Positions 7,001 to 14,052 are shown, counted from the stretch's first letter. The stretch: 14,494 nucleotides of DNA from CAYYJM01 sp964471755 (GCA_964471755.1 CAYYJM010000162.1:1-14494), one strand, 5' to 3'. The notes: generated from the letters alone by a model not told the origin. Program-made: numbers and translations.

Positions 7001-8071
7001 ATGAAACAGGAACCCGTCAACCCCGAGCAGGTCCAGGCGTTCGCCGGGCGGATGCTCGACATGCTCAACCAGGGTGCCCTCGCCCTGATGGTCTCTCTCG
7101 GCCATCGTACCGGCCTGTTCGACGTGCTGGCCGAGCTGCCGGCCTCGACCAGCGCCACGATCGCCGAGCGTGCCGGCCTCAGTGAACGCTACGTCCGCGA
7201 ATGGCTCGGCGCGATGACCACCGGCGGCATCATTGAGTACAATCCCGAGGCGAAGACGTACCGGCTGCCGTCGGCCCACGCCGCGTGTCTGACCCGGGCC
7301 GCCGCCCCGAACAACATGGCGGCCGCCGCCCAGTTCATCGGCCTGCTCGGCTGCGCTGAGGACGTCGTCCTGGAAGCCTTCCGCCACGGTCGCGGCGTGC
7401 CCTACTCGGCGTATCCGCGCTTCCACGAGGTCATGGCCGAGGAGAGCAGCCAGAGCGTCGTCGCCGGCCTGGAGGAACACATCCTGCCGCTGGAGCCGGA
7501 ACTGGCCCGACGCCTGGAGGCCGGCATCGACGTCCTCGACGTCGGCTGCGGCCGGGGCAAGGCCCTGCTCCACCTCGCCGGCCGGTATCCGGCAAGCCGG
7601 TTCGTCGGCATCGATCTGTCCCCCGAGGCGATCGCCTGGGCGACGGTCGAGGCTCGACGGCTGGGGCTGGCCAACGTCCGCTACGAGGTGCGCGATCTGC
7701 CCGACGGAATCCCGGTGGCGGCGTTCGATCTCGTCCTGGCCTTCGACGCGATCCACGATCAGTCCCGGCCGGCCGAGGTGCTGGCGGCCATCCGCAAGGC
7801 GTTGCGTCCGGGCGGCATCTATCTGATGCAGGACATCGGTGGCTCGTGCCACGTTCACTGCAACAAGACCCACCCGATGGGGACGTTCCTGTACACCGTT
7901 TCGTGCATGCACTGCATGTCGGTGTCACTGGCCAACGGCGGCCCCGGCCTGGGAGCGATGTGGGGCGTCGAGACGGCCCAGGCGATGCTCGCCGACGCCG
8001 GCTTCGCCGACGTGCGCATCGAGAACCTGGAGCATGACATCATGAATGCATACTTCGTGTGCAAGGTGTGA
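7001..8071 (+). CDS. Winged-helix SAM-dependent methyltransferase (Rv2258c-like)
   Basis: This is probably a class I methyltransferase using S-adenosylmethionine; the substrate is unknown. The N-terminal part (about 15-95) looks like the winged-helix domain of the Rv2258c-type family (VSLGHRTGLFDVLAELP, then IAERAGLSERYVREWLGAM). The Rossmann domain has motif I VLDVGCGRGKALLHLA (178-193), the acidic ribose-binding D205 in VGIDLS, and DLVLAFDAIHD (243-253). A Cys/His-rich stretch (C283, H284, H286, C287, H291, C302, H304, C305) sits in a loop normally conserved in this family (NKTHPMGTFLYTVSCMHCMS-like). The ATG has a strong GGAGGTGA site. A TATAAC box at 6970-6975 might be a -10, but no good -35 was seen. 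It converges on the aminotransferase gene across the hairpin repeats. Confidence 0.88.
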   Translation: MKQEPVNPEQVQAFAGRMLDMLNQGALALMVSLGHRTGLFDVLAELPASTSATIAERAGLSERYVREWLGAMTTGGIIEYNPEAKTYRLPSAHAACLTRAAAPNNMAAAAQFIGLLGCAEDVVLEAFRHGRGVPYSAYPRFHEVMAEESSQSVVAGLEEHILPLEPELARRLEAGIDVLDVGCGRGKALLHLAGRYPASRFVGIDLSPEAIAWATVEARRLGLANVRYEVRDLPDGIPVAAFDLVLAFDAIHDQSRPAEVLAAIRKALRPGGIYLMQDIGGSCHVHCNKTHPMGTFLYTVSCMHCMSVSLANGGPGLGAMWGVETAQAMLADAGFADVRIENLEHDIMNAYFVCKV

Positions 8072-8095
8072 GCCGTCTTCGGCGATTACAGAACA

Positions 8096-8202
8096 GGCGA
8101 GCCCCCGGCTTTCGCCGGGGGAGTTCACGACGTGGCAACTCCCCCGACTTTCGTCGGGGGCTCGCCCGCTGAGACTCCCCCGACTTTCGTCGGGGGCTCG
8201 CC
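8096..8202. repeat. Three REP/BIME-like 30-nt palindromic repeats
   Basis: Three copies of an imperfect palindrome fill the 147-nt gap between two convergent genes. Copies 2 (8137-8166) and 3 (8173-8202) are direct repeats identical at 29 of 30 positions and separated by 6 nt. Copy 1 (8096-8125) has its flanks inverted (GGCGAG at left instead of CTCGCC at right). Each forms an 8-bp stem with a TTTC loop on the plus strand: CCCCCGAC/GTCGGGGG in copies 2 and 3, CCCCCGGC/GCCGGGGG in copy 1. The A-T to G-C change in copy 1 occurs on both sides of the stem. Location and structure suggest REP-type elements that may also serve as a bidirectional terminator; no U tract follows. Confidence 0.85.
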
Positions 8203-8218
8203 ATGACAACCTTCACGC

Positions 8219-9601
8219 TTACCGCGCACCGGCCAGCGAGCCCGCGATGCGGTGCAGCAGATCCATCGCCGCGTGGGCCTGTGCCTCGGTGATGACCAGC
8301 GGCGGCGAGATCCGCACGACCTTCTTCGACAGCGGGCCGAGCAGATGGATGCCGTCGCCGCCCGCGCCGAGATAGCTGGCCAGCACGAAGGCGTTCGCCC
8401 AGTCGGCGGCCGACTTGCCGTTCCAGTCGGCGAACTCGACGCCCCAGACCATGCCGCCCTTCTCGCCACGCAGCTGGACGATGAACGGTAGTTCCTTCAG
8501 CTTGACCAGGCCCGCCTCGATGATCGCCGACGAGCGCCGAGAGGAGCCGAGAACGTCCTGCTTCTCGAACTCGTCGAGCGTCGCCAGGACGGCCGCACAG
8601 CAGAGCGGATTCGCGCTCCAGGTATCGGACCCCTCGCCATAATTGAGGGCCGCGAACAGGTCCGGCCGACCGACCGCCGCCGCGACCGGGACGCCGTTGC
8701 CGAGCCCCTTGCCCAGGACGACGATGTCCGGCTCCAGACCGTATGTCTCGTAGGCGAAGTAGTCGCCCGTCCGGCCGAAATTCGCCTGTACCTCGTCGAG
8801 AATGAAGACGATGTCGTTCTCCCGGCAGAACTGCTGAAGAAACTGCAGGTACGCCTTCGGCGGATGGTACGAGCCACCGCCGCCGAGATACGGCTCGGTG
8901 ATCAGGACGCCGATCTGCCGGCCGAACTGATGCAGCAACGCCTCCAACTCGCGGCGGTACGGGGCGATGTCGAAAGCGTCGTCGCGGTTCGCCACGTCGC
9001 GGCACTCGTTCATCGGGAACGAGATGAACCGCACGCGCGGATCGCGCTCGGCGTCCGTCTCGGAGCCGGTGACGGCGTTGGCCAGACCCTTTTTGCCGTG
9101 GAAGCCGAAACGCGTCGCGAGGATCATCGGCCGGGTGCGATCGCGGGCCAGCGACGCCCACAGAGCCTTCTGGATCGCCTCGGAACCGGACGCGGCCCAC
9201 ATCGCCTGCTCAAGCCGCTTGCCGCCCGGCCGGGACTGCAGCAAGCCCAGCAGCCGGCGCGTCGCCTCGATCTCGACCGGCGTGGCGGCGTTGTAGGCCG
9301 ACATCGTCGTCGCCTCGAAGAACTCGCCAGCCTCCGTATTGGCGAGGTTCGGCCAGCCCATGTAGCCGGTGAAGTGGCGCATCCAGCGCGTCGGGTTGTG
9401 ACCCAGGTTGGCGACGAGGACGCCCGAGGTGAAGTCGTACAGTCGTCGGCCTTCCGGCGTCCAGTGGAAGATGCCGGCACTGCGACTCAGGATCGCCTGC
9501 GTGGGGGTGTACGTCCGCAGGGCCCGGGGTTCGAGTCGGCCCAGAGCGTCGCGAAGCTGGTTCGAGTTGTCCTCGTGCGCATGATGCAGCGGGAGAGTCA
9601 T
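8219..9601 (-). CDS. Class III PLP-dependent aminotransferase
   Basis: This 460-residue protein belongs to the class III (acetylornithine/4-aminobutyrate-type) aminotransferases, which move an amino group, often a distal one, using pyridoxal phosphate. It shows ASGSEAIQKALWAS (137-150) for phosphate binding, FGFHGKKG (165-172), the ITEPYLGGGGSY segment (234-245), FILDEVQANFGRTG (266-279, with D269 contacting the PLP ring nitrogen) and LGKGLGNGVPVAAAVG (296-311), in which K298 is the expected Schiff-base lysine. The length is normal for the family. The substrate cannot be told from sequence. The ATG has AAGGA about 8 nt upstream. Upstream on the same strand, 29 nt away, lies the remnant of a kptA gene, so it may once have been the second gene of a pair. 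Confidence 0.93.
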   Translation of the reverse strand: MTLPLHHAHEDNSNQLRDALGRLEPRALRTYTPTQAILSRSAGIFHWTPEGRRLYDFTSGVLVANLGHNPTRWMRHFTGYMGWPNLANTEAGEFFEATTMSAYNAATPVEIEATRRLLGLLQSRPGGKRLEQAMWAASGSEAIQKALWASLARDRTRPMILATRFGFHGKKGLANAVTGSETDAERDPRVRFISFPMNECRDVANRDDAFDIAPYRRELEALLHQFGRQIGVLITEPYLGGGGSYHPPKAYLQFLQQFCRENDIVFILDEVQANFGRTGDYFAYETYGLEPDIVVLGKGLGNGVPVAAAVGRPDLFAALNYGEGSDTWSANPLCCAAVLATLDEFEKQDVLGSSRRSSAIIEAGLVKLKELPFIVQLRGEKGGMVWGVEFADWNGKSAADWANAFVLASYLGAGGDGIHLLGPLSKKVVRISPPLVITEAQAHAAMDLLHRIAGSLAGAR

Positions 9602-9630
9602 CGCGGGATCCTTCAGGTCTCAGGCGTCCG

Positions 9631-9723
9631 TCACAGGACGCGCAGGTAGGCCGGCGGTACTTCATCGACCAGCCAGACGCCGTTCTCGGAGCAATAGAAG
9701 AGTTGGCCATCGCTGGCCAGTTC
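9631..9723 (-). pseudogene. kptA: C-terminal remnant of RNA 2'-phosphotransferase (KptA/Tpt1)
   Basis: About 30 codons before a TGA at 9633-9631 read ELASDGQLFYCSENGVWL followed by VDEVPPAYLRVL. This matches the C-terminal end of KptA/Tpt1, whose E. coli member ends [24 protein letters not shown] as I recall it: the G-x-x-F-aromatic-x-x-E-NGVWL core and a Val/Pro-rich end are shared. KptA removes an internal 2'-phosphate from RNA with NAD+. Nothing upstream in this frame resembles the rest of the roughly 180-residue enzyme; that DNA is occupied by the oppositely oriented DUF4058-like gene. I infer that most of kptA was lost by deletion or replacement. It cannot be functional as seen. Confidence 0.7.
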
Positions 9724-9727
9724 TCGT

Positions 9728-9736
9728 TGGTATAAT
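9728..9736 (+). promoter_or_regulatory. Extended -10 promoter for DUF4058-like gene
   Basis: TGG directly followed by TATAAT (9731-9736) is a perfect -10 with the TGn extension. No convincing -35 lies 16-18 nt upstream (the nearest, TTGGCC, is 22 nt away), which is tolerable for extended -10 promoters. The start codon is 42 nt downstream. The box lies at the edge of the kptA remnant. Confidence 0.6.
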
Positions 9737-9777
9737 CGCGACAGGGGGAAGCGGCCCACAAACGCGAGGAGGAAGTG

Positions 9778-10527
9778 ATGCCGATTCACGACTGGACGCG
9801 AGGCTTTCCCGGCCTCTTCTCCGATTTCCATCAGGAGTGGGCTCCCGCCATCAAGCACGTCCTGAACCGGGGCGTTCTGCCTGTCGGATACTACGCCCTC
9901 CTCGAACAGATCATCGGCGGGCCAAAGCCGGACCTCCTGACCTTGCAACGGACCGACGCGCCGCCTGTTCCCTCGAATGGTCCAGAACCCGGTCAAGGTG
10001 TGGCTCTGGCAACACCGCGAGTTCGGTTCATCGAAACAGCTCGGACGGAAGACCTGAGCGGTCGGCGCACCCGCGTGAGTGTCCGTCACCGGAGCGACGA
10101 TCACGTTGTGGCCGTCGTGGAAATCGTCTCGCCCGGAAACAAGAGTAGCCGCGGAGCCCTCCGGCAATTCGTGGACAAGATGATCGAACTGCTCGCCGAG
10201 GGTATCCACCTGATGCTGCTCGATCTCCATCCGCCCGGTCCACGCGATCCGCAAGGCATCCACCCGGTGATCTGGTCGCACCTTCGGGAAACGACCTTCA
10301 CCCTCCCTCCCGACAAGCCGTTTACCCTCGCGTCCTACGCTGCCTTCGAGACCAAGACGGCGTATATCGAGCCGGTTGCCGTTGGTGACGAGTTGCCCGA
10401 CATGCCGTTGTTCCTCGACGACGGGATGTATGTGAATGTCCCCCTGGAAGCGACGTATCGAACGGCCTTCGCGGAAGTCCCTTCGCATTATCAGGCGTTG
10501 CTCGAAGCTCCACCCGACGCGGAGTAA
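9778..10527 (+). CDS. DUF4058-like protein of unknown function
   Basis: The 249-residue protein starts MPIHDWTRGFPGLFSDFHQEW, a start I associate with a DUF4058-type family that is common in planctomycetes. The N-terminal part (about 1-57: VLPVGYYALLEQIIGGPKPD, then LLTLQ) is followed by a variable linker and a conserved-looking core, VAVVEIVSPGNKSSRGALRQF (111-131), and LMLLDLHPPG (145-154). The E115...S118-P119-x-N121-K122 arrangement resembles the E-[IV]-[LV]-SP-x-NK core seen in DUF4058 and Uma2-type proteins, which have a PD-(D/E)xK-like fold. A nuclease role is only a guess. AGGAGG at 9767-9772 favours the ATG at 9778 over an adjacent GTG at 9775. It converges on the next gene with only 11 nt between stops. 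Confidence 0.75.
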   Translation: MPIHDWTRGFPGLFSDFHQEWAPAIKHVLNRGVLPVGYYALLEQIIGGPKPDLLTLQRTDAPPVPSNGPEPGQGVALATPRVRFIETARTEDLSGRRTRVSVRHRSDDHVVAVVEIVSPGNKSSRGALRQFVDKMIELLAEGIHLMLLDLHPPGPRDPQGIHPVIWSHLRETTFTLPPDKPFTLASYAAFETKTAYIEPVAVGDELPDMPLFLDDGMYVNVPLEATYRTAFAEVPSHYQALLEAPPDAE

Positions 10528-10538
10528 GGCGGCACCGC

Positions 10539-11162
10539 TCACGACTCCACCCCCGGCGGACACCGGAACCAGAACGACACCGCTCCTTCCACCAGCGTCC
10601 GCCGTCGTCGATCGGCTCGGGTCGCGTAGGCCGGTTCCTGGCCCAGCAGTGCGTGACAATCGTCGCACAGCACCACGGGCCGTTTCAGCCAGTGAGCGCC
10701 GCCCAGGCCGCGCGACAGGATCGCGTGGCCCGCCTCGCGCAGCACCCGTTCACAGGTCGGACACGTCAACTCGTGCCGGGCCGGCGCTGGAGCCGGGACG
10801 ATCTTCTCGCTGTCCGGCCCGATCAGGGCGACGTATTCGAGCAACTCCGGCGATAGTCGGGAGACACGATACTTGTACGGCTCCAGTTGCTCCAGCAGGA
10901 TGCGGTCTCCTTCACGCACCCCGGCCGAGGCGAAGAAGAGGCGAACCCATTTTCGCCGGCGAAAGATCTGCTTGACGCGGACGATGTCCGTCTCCACCGT
11001 GGATTCACCCCAGAGGACACGAACGGTTCGCGGAGCTGCCTGCTCTCGATTCGGGCCGCCGATGACGTCCTCGGGAAAGAGGTCAAGCACCTCGGTGAGA
11101 TAGAGGTGATGGTTGTTGAGATTACCCTGCGTCACCGTCAGTGTTCGCGTGGCCAGGCTCAT
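10539..11162 (-). CDS. B3-like DNA-binding plus degenerate HNH-like zinc protein
   Basis: I do not recognise a named family for this 207-residue protein. The N-terminal half (about 1-103) reads TLTVTQGNLNNHHLYLTEVL, then VETDIVRVKQIFRRRKWVRL, VREGDRILLEQLEPYKYRV. The pattern IFRRRKWVRLFF...GVREGDRILLEQ resembles B3-type DNA-binding pseudobarrels (restriction-enzyme effector domains, plant B3). After a Pro/Ala linker (about 122-129), a second part has two CxxC pairs (C134, C137, C166, C169) around GHAILSRGLGG and ends VVLCDDCHALLG. This spacing fits an HNH/McrA-type fold with H146 and H170, but the usual central Asn-Leu is R161-P162, so cleavage is doubtful. The ATG has GGAGGAA 6 nt upstream. 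The stop lies 11 nt from the DUF4058 gene's stop. It may be a DNA-binding regulator or a worn nuclease. Confidence 0.6.
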   Translation of the reverse strand: MSLATRTLTVTQGNLNNHHLYLTEVLDLFPEDVIGGPNREQAAPRTVRVLWGESTVETDIVRVKQIFRRRKWVRLFFASAGVREGDRILLEQLEPYKYRVSRLSPELLEYVALIGPDSEKIVPAPAPARHELTCPTCERVLREAGHAILSRGLGGAHWLKRPVVLCDDCHALLGQEPAYATRADRRRRTLVEGAVSFWFRCPPGVES

Positions 11163-11268
11163 GGCCCTTCCTCCGCGTGGACCTTGCGGAAAGATGTTTG
11201 TTCATACCTGCCACGCTATCACGACGACGACACCTGGACAAGTAGCTAGTTGACTTTTTGAACATCGC

Positions 11269-11338
11269 CCCATTTAGCCGCCTGCTTGCCGGCGGGTTTT
11301 TGCGACGAAGACCGCCGGCAAGCCGGCGGCTAAATGGG
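11269..11338. repeat. 27-bp inverted repeat with palindromic arms
   Basis: The left arm (11269-11295) and right arm (11312-11338) are reverse complements at 26 of 27 positions, around a 16-nt spacer. Both arms begin and end as CCCATTTAGCCGCC ... and its complement. Each arm also contains its own palindrome: the right arm has CCGCCGGC-AA-GCCGGCGG, and the left has the same with one mismatch. The structure starts 5 nt after the oxidoreductase stop and lies upstream of the B3/HNH-like gene, so it may end transcription of the oxidoreductase. No U tract and no obvious target-site duplication were seen. It could be a MITE- or REP-like mobile repeat. Confidence 0.85.
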
Positions 11339-11343
11339 ACCGT

Positions 11344-12645
11344 TCACACCTTGCCCGGATACAGCACCACCGGCTCGGCCGAGCCCGGTCGATACAACAC
11401 CAGGCCGCCACGCGACTCGTTGACCGTGACCACGCTGCCCGGATGGCCGGCCCGCTGGGTGTCCAGGATCGCCTCCAGGGCCTGCACCGTCGCCACCACA
11501 TTGCGATCGAAGTGAACGTCATTGTAGTGCAGCGAGCGAACCGACGACAGCCGCTGATCGCGGGCCGTCTTCTCGCCCCCGAACTCGACGAAGGCCACCT
11601 CCTCGAAGAAACGCCGCAGCACCTCGATGCCGTAGCCGCGCTGCAAGGTGCCGCCCCAGGGTTCGGTCACCGTCGCGTTGTAGTGGTGGTTCGGCGTCGA
11701 TTTCAACTGCATCGGCGTCTTGTGTTCGATCGCCATCTCGACGCCGCGCTTCCGCTGATGTGCGTTCCAGATGGCGTTGTCGAAACGGAACTGCACCTCC
11801 TGCTCGACGTAGCCGGGATAGTTGTCCGGCATCACCCAGCTCGTGTGGATGTCGAAGGCCGCCTCCCGACCATCGGGATAGACGTAGACCATCTGCAAGT
11901 GAACGCTGTCCCAGGTGTCGCCGTCAGCCGGGCCGACGATGCCACGCTGACCGCTGGCCTGGATGCGATCCAGCCGCCAGGGCGAGCCCGCCGTGGCAAA
12001 GCTGAAGTCGATCAGCTTGACGTAGTGGCAGGCGACATAGGTCGCAGGATTCCGGCCGGCAATCCACTCGCTGAACTGGCCCAGACTGATCATGCGTGGC
12101 TCGAGCAGTGAGCAGTAACCGCTGTTGACGTGCTGGAGGACGCCATCGAGAACGAGCGTTCGCAGCCGCTTGTGATCGGGATCGGCCAGCTTGTGGTAGA
12201 CGACCTTGCACAGGCGATGATACTGCCGGGCGAGTGCCTCCAGTTCGTCGAGCTGGCGCAGTTGCAGCACACAGGGCTTCTCGATCAGCACGTGCTTACC
12301 AGCGAGCAGGGCGGCCTTCGCCCCCTCGAAATGGCGATGGTCCGGCGTCGCGATGCAGACGACATCGACCGGCTGGGCGAGCAACTGATCCATGCAGTCG
12401 TCGCCGGAGCAGGAGACGAAGTTGGCCAGGTGCGCGCCGGCGTCCTCGCGCAGCAGTTCGGCGCGTCGGCCTGTCCGGCTGGCGACGGCCCCGAGTTCGA
12501 CATCGACATAGCCGAAGTCGTGCCGGTAAAGGCCCTCGGCATGGAGTTGCTCGAACATCGGCCGATAGGTTTCCTGGAAGATCATGCCCAGGCCGACCAT
12601 GCCGGCGCGAAGGGACTGGCGGGACAGGACGACGTTCTCTGGCAT
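11344..12645 (-). CDS. Gfo/Idh/MocA family NAD(P)-dependent oxidoreductase
   Basis: Members oxidise or reduce sugars and related polyols with NAD(P); the exact substrate here is unknown. The 433-residue product has a Rossmann start (AGMVGLGMIFQETYRP, 14-29), VDVVCIATPDHRHFEGAKAA (93-112), and the family hallmark EKP at 122-124 in GKHVLIEKP, with K123 as the expected catalytic lysine. Residues from about 150 form the alpha/beta substrate domain, with H207 in ACHYVKLIDF as a possible second catalytic residue. The length is slightly above the common 330-400. The frame runs 40 codons further upstream, but that part has no family match; the ATG at 12645 gives MPENVVLSRQSLRAGMVGLG. Its Shine-Dalgarno is weak (GAGAG) and overlaps the stop of a small open frame 10 nt upstream. 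Confidence 0.92.
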   Translation of the reverse strand: MPENVVLSRQSLRAGMVGLGMIFQETYRPMFEQLHAEGLYRHDFGYVDVELGAVASRTGRRAELLREDAGAHLANFVSCSGDDCMDQLLAQPVDVVCIATPDHRHFEGAKAALLAGKHVLIEKPCVLQLRQLDELEALARQYHRLCKVVYHKLADPDHKRLRTLVLDGVLQHVNSGYCSLLEPRMISLGQFSEWIAGRNPATYVACHYVKLIDFSFATAGSPWRLDRIQASGQRGIVGPADGDTWDSVHLQMVYVYPDGREAAFDIHTSWVMPDNYPGYVEQEVQFRFDNAIWNAHQRKRGVEMAIEHKTPMQLKSTPNHHYNATVTEPWGGTLQRGYGIEVLRRFFEEVAFVEFGGEKTARDQRLSSVRSLHYNDVHFDRNVVATVQALEAILDTQRAGHPGSVVTVNESRGGLVLYRPGSAEPVVLYPGKV

Positions 12646-12655
12646 TGCGAGACTC

Positions 12656-12841
12656 TCAGTAGAGACACGGGTTGGGAGCGGCGGCATAGGCAGTAAATAC
12701 AGATCGGGCCTCATCGGCCAGCAGTCGCTCGGGCGGCAACTGCAGCTCGACGTGGAAGGCGGCATCGTCGAAGCCGATGGCGGCGGCGTCCGCGGCGCGG
12801 TTGGCGTAGTAGAGCCGCTTGCTCGGCACCGGGACGATCAC
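12656..12841 (-). CDS. Possible small protein upstream of the oxidoreductase
   Basis: A 61-codon frame (GTG at 12841 to TGA at 12658-12656) reads VIVPVPSKRLYYANRAADAA, AIGFDDAAFHVELQLPPERL and LADEARSVFTAYAAAPNPCLY. Codons end mostly in G or C and the composition is protein-like, with no stop and no low-complexity runs. It ends 10 nt before the oxidoreductase start, which suggests coupling. I recognise no family. The start is doubtful: no Shine-Dalgarno precedes the GTG, and -10-like TATAGT (12845-12840) overlaps it, which would put the transcript start inside the frame. The next in-frame GTG is at 12829. It may instead be a leader peptide, a remnant or a chance frame. Confidence 0.4.
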   Translation of the reverse strand: MIVPVPSKRLYYANRAADAAAIGFDDAAFHVELQLPPERLLADEARSVFTAYAAAPNPCLY

Positions 12842-12847
12842 TATACT
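12819..12847 (+). promoter_or_regulatory. Sigma-70-type promoter for the sulfotransferase gene
   Basis: TTGCTC (12819-12824), a 17-nt spacer and TATACT (12842-12847) point to the plus-strand gene starting at 12883. Transcription would start near 12854. This short leader holds the AGGGA site before ATG 12883 and makes the upstream GTG at 12862 an unlikely start. The same AT-rich block also reads TATAGT on the minus strand. Confidence 0.55.
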
Positions 12848-12882
12848 GCCCCCGTTCAGTCGTGGAACGCACCAGGGACGCC

Positions 12883-14022
12883 ATGAGTACCACCCCGGAC
12901 AAACCTCAACGCCAGCCGACCGTACGCACGATCCGCCTCTGGAACGGCTTCACCCTCTCGGGGTGGATGCATCTGCTGGCCCGGAATCGCTTCGCCATCC
13001 CGCCCACTTACTGGCTGCGTGCCCTGCTCATCACCCAGATCACGCTGTTCAACCAGGGCCTGAGCTGGCTGCAACGCGGCCTCCTCGGCTCGCGCGTCCG
13101 CTCCATCCGGGTGCCGCCGCCGCTGTTCATCATCGGCCACTGGCGCACGGGCACGACCCTCCTGCACGAACTGCTCAGTCTCGACACGCGCTTTCAGTCG
13201 CCGACGACGTACCGCTGCCTGGCTCCGAATCACTTTCTCGTCAGCGAAAGCTGGCTCAAGGGGCTCGCCAGCCTGCTGACACCGCGGCGTCGGCCGATGG
13301 ACAACATGGCTCTCGGCATGGACCTGCCCCAGGAGGATGAGTTCGCCCTGGCGTTGCTCGATCTGCCCTCGCCCTACCTGATGCTCGCCTTTCCGCAGCA
13401 GGGCCCGATCGATCAGGAAGCCTTCGACGTCGAGACTCTCCGGCCGCGCGATCAACGCCGCTGGAAGGCCGGCTTCACGGCCTTCCTCCAGGATCTGACC
13501 TACCGCGACCCGCGCCGATTGATCCTCAAGTCGCCGCCGCACACCTGCCGTATTCCGACGCTGCTGGAACTCTATCCCGACGCCCAGTTCGTCTTTCTGA
13601 TCCGGAATCCGTACGTCCTCTACCACTCGACGCTCAACCTCTGGCGTCGGCTGGCCGAGCTGCACAGCATGCAAGCGCCGCGGTTGCCAGACCTTGAAGA
13701 GTACGTCCTCAACACTTTCGTTCACCTCGACCGTCGCTACGAACAGACGAAGAGTCTGCTCCGGCCCGATCAGCTTGTCGAGTTGAAGTACGAGGATCTC
13801 GTCGCCGATCCGGAAGCGCAGCTGAGCGCGATCTACGATCGGCTTCACCTGGGCGATTTCGAGTCGGTTCGGCCTCACATCCGGCAGTACCTGGGCGAGC
13901 ATACCGACTACCAGACCAACCGCTACCCGACCCTGACGCCGGCGGAACGAGAACGGATCACCGCACACTGGGGAGAGACGATCCACCGGTACGGCTACAC
14001 GGTGCCGGGCGGCGAGGCGTAA
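12883..14022 (+). CDS. Sulfotransferase family protein
   Basis: Sulfotransferases move sulfate from PAPS to hydroxyl or amino groups; planctomycetes carry many. The 379-residue protein has the 5'-phosphosulfate loop PLFIIGHWRTGTTLLHELLS at about 80-99, with R88-T89-G90-T91-T92 as the P-loop-like core. The 3'-phosphate motif VFLIRNPYVLYHSTLNLW follows at about 237-254, with R241 and S248. A Lys-Ser-Pro-Pro-His segment (LILKSPPHT) lies just upstream, as is usual for this branch. An N-terminal stretch (about 39-62, YWLRALLITQITLFNQGLSWL) is hydrophobic and may associate with the membrane, though it is not a clear signal peptide. ATG 12883 is preferred (AGGGA site) over GTG 12862. The prepilin peptidase begins 30 nt after its stop. 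The acceptor is unknown. Confidence 0.85.
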   Translation: MSTTPDKPQRQPTVRTIRLWNGFTLSGWMHLLARNRFAIPPTYWLRALLITQITLFNQGLSWLQRGLLGSRVRSIRVPPPLFIIGHWRTGTTLLHELLSLDTRFQSPTTYRCLAPNHFLVSESWLKGLASLLTPRRRPMDNMALGMDLPQEDEFALALLDLPSPYLMLAFPQQGPIDQEAFDVETLRPRDQRRWKAGFTAFLQDLTYRDPRRLILKSPPHTCRIPTLLELYPDAQFVFLIRNPYVLYHSTLNLWRRLAELHSMQAPRLPDLEEYVLNTFVHLDRRYEQTKSLLRPDQLVELKYEDLVADPEAQLSAIYDRLHLGDFESVRPHIRQYLGEHTDYQTNRYPTLTPAERERITAHWGETIHRYGYTVPGGEA

Positions 14023-14052
14023 GGCGGGCCGGGCGGCCCGGGAGGATCGACG

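Noticed and set aside
8096..8202. Start of a CRISPR array
   Set aside because: Only three copies, one inverted, with spacers of 11 and 6 nt; each repeat is itself a hairpin and no cas gene is present.
9525..9550. GGTTCGAGTCGG, which looks like a tRNA T-arm
   Set aside because: It codes for conserved-frame residues of the aminotransferase N-terminus, and no acceptor, D or anticodon arm can be built around it.
9631..10668. Long minus-strand frame that includes the kptA-like tail
   Set aside because: Only the last 30 codons resemble KptA; the rest is antisense to the DUF4058-like gene, so it was not called as one gene.
11163..11268. Possible promoter TTGTCC-17-TAGCGT for the B3/HNH-like gene
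   Set aside because: The -10 matches the consensus at only three positions; not better than chance.
12856..13986. 376-codon minus-strand open frame opposite the sulfotransferase
   Set aside because: The plus strand carries the PAPS-binding motifs, promoter and Shine-Dalgarno; the antisense frame has no recognisable domain.
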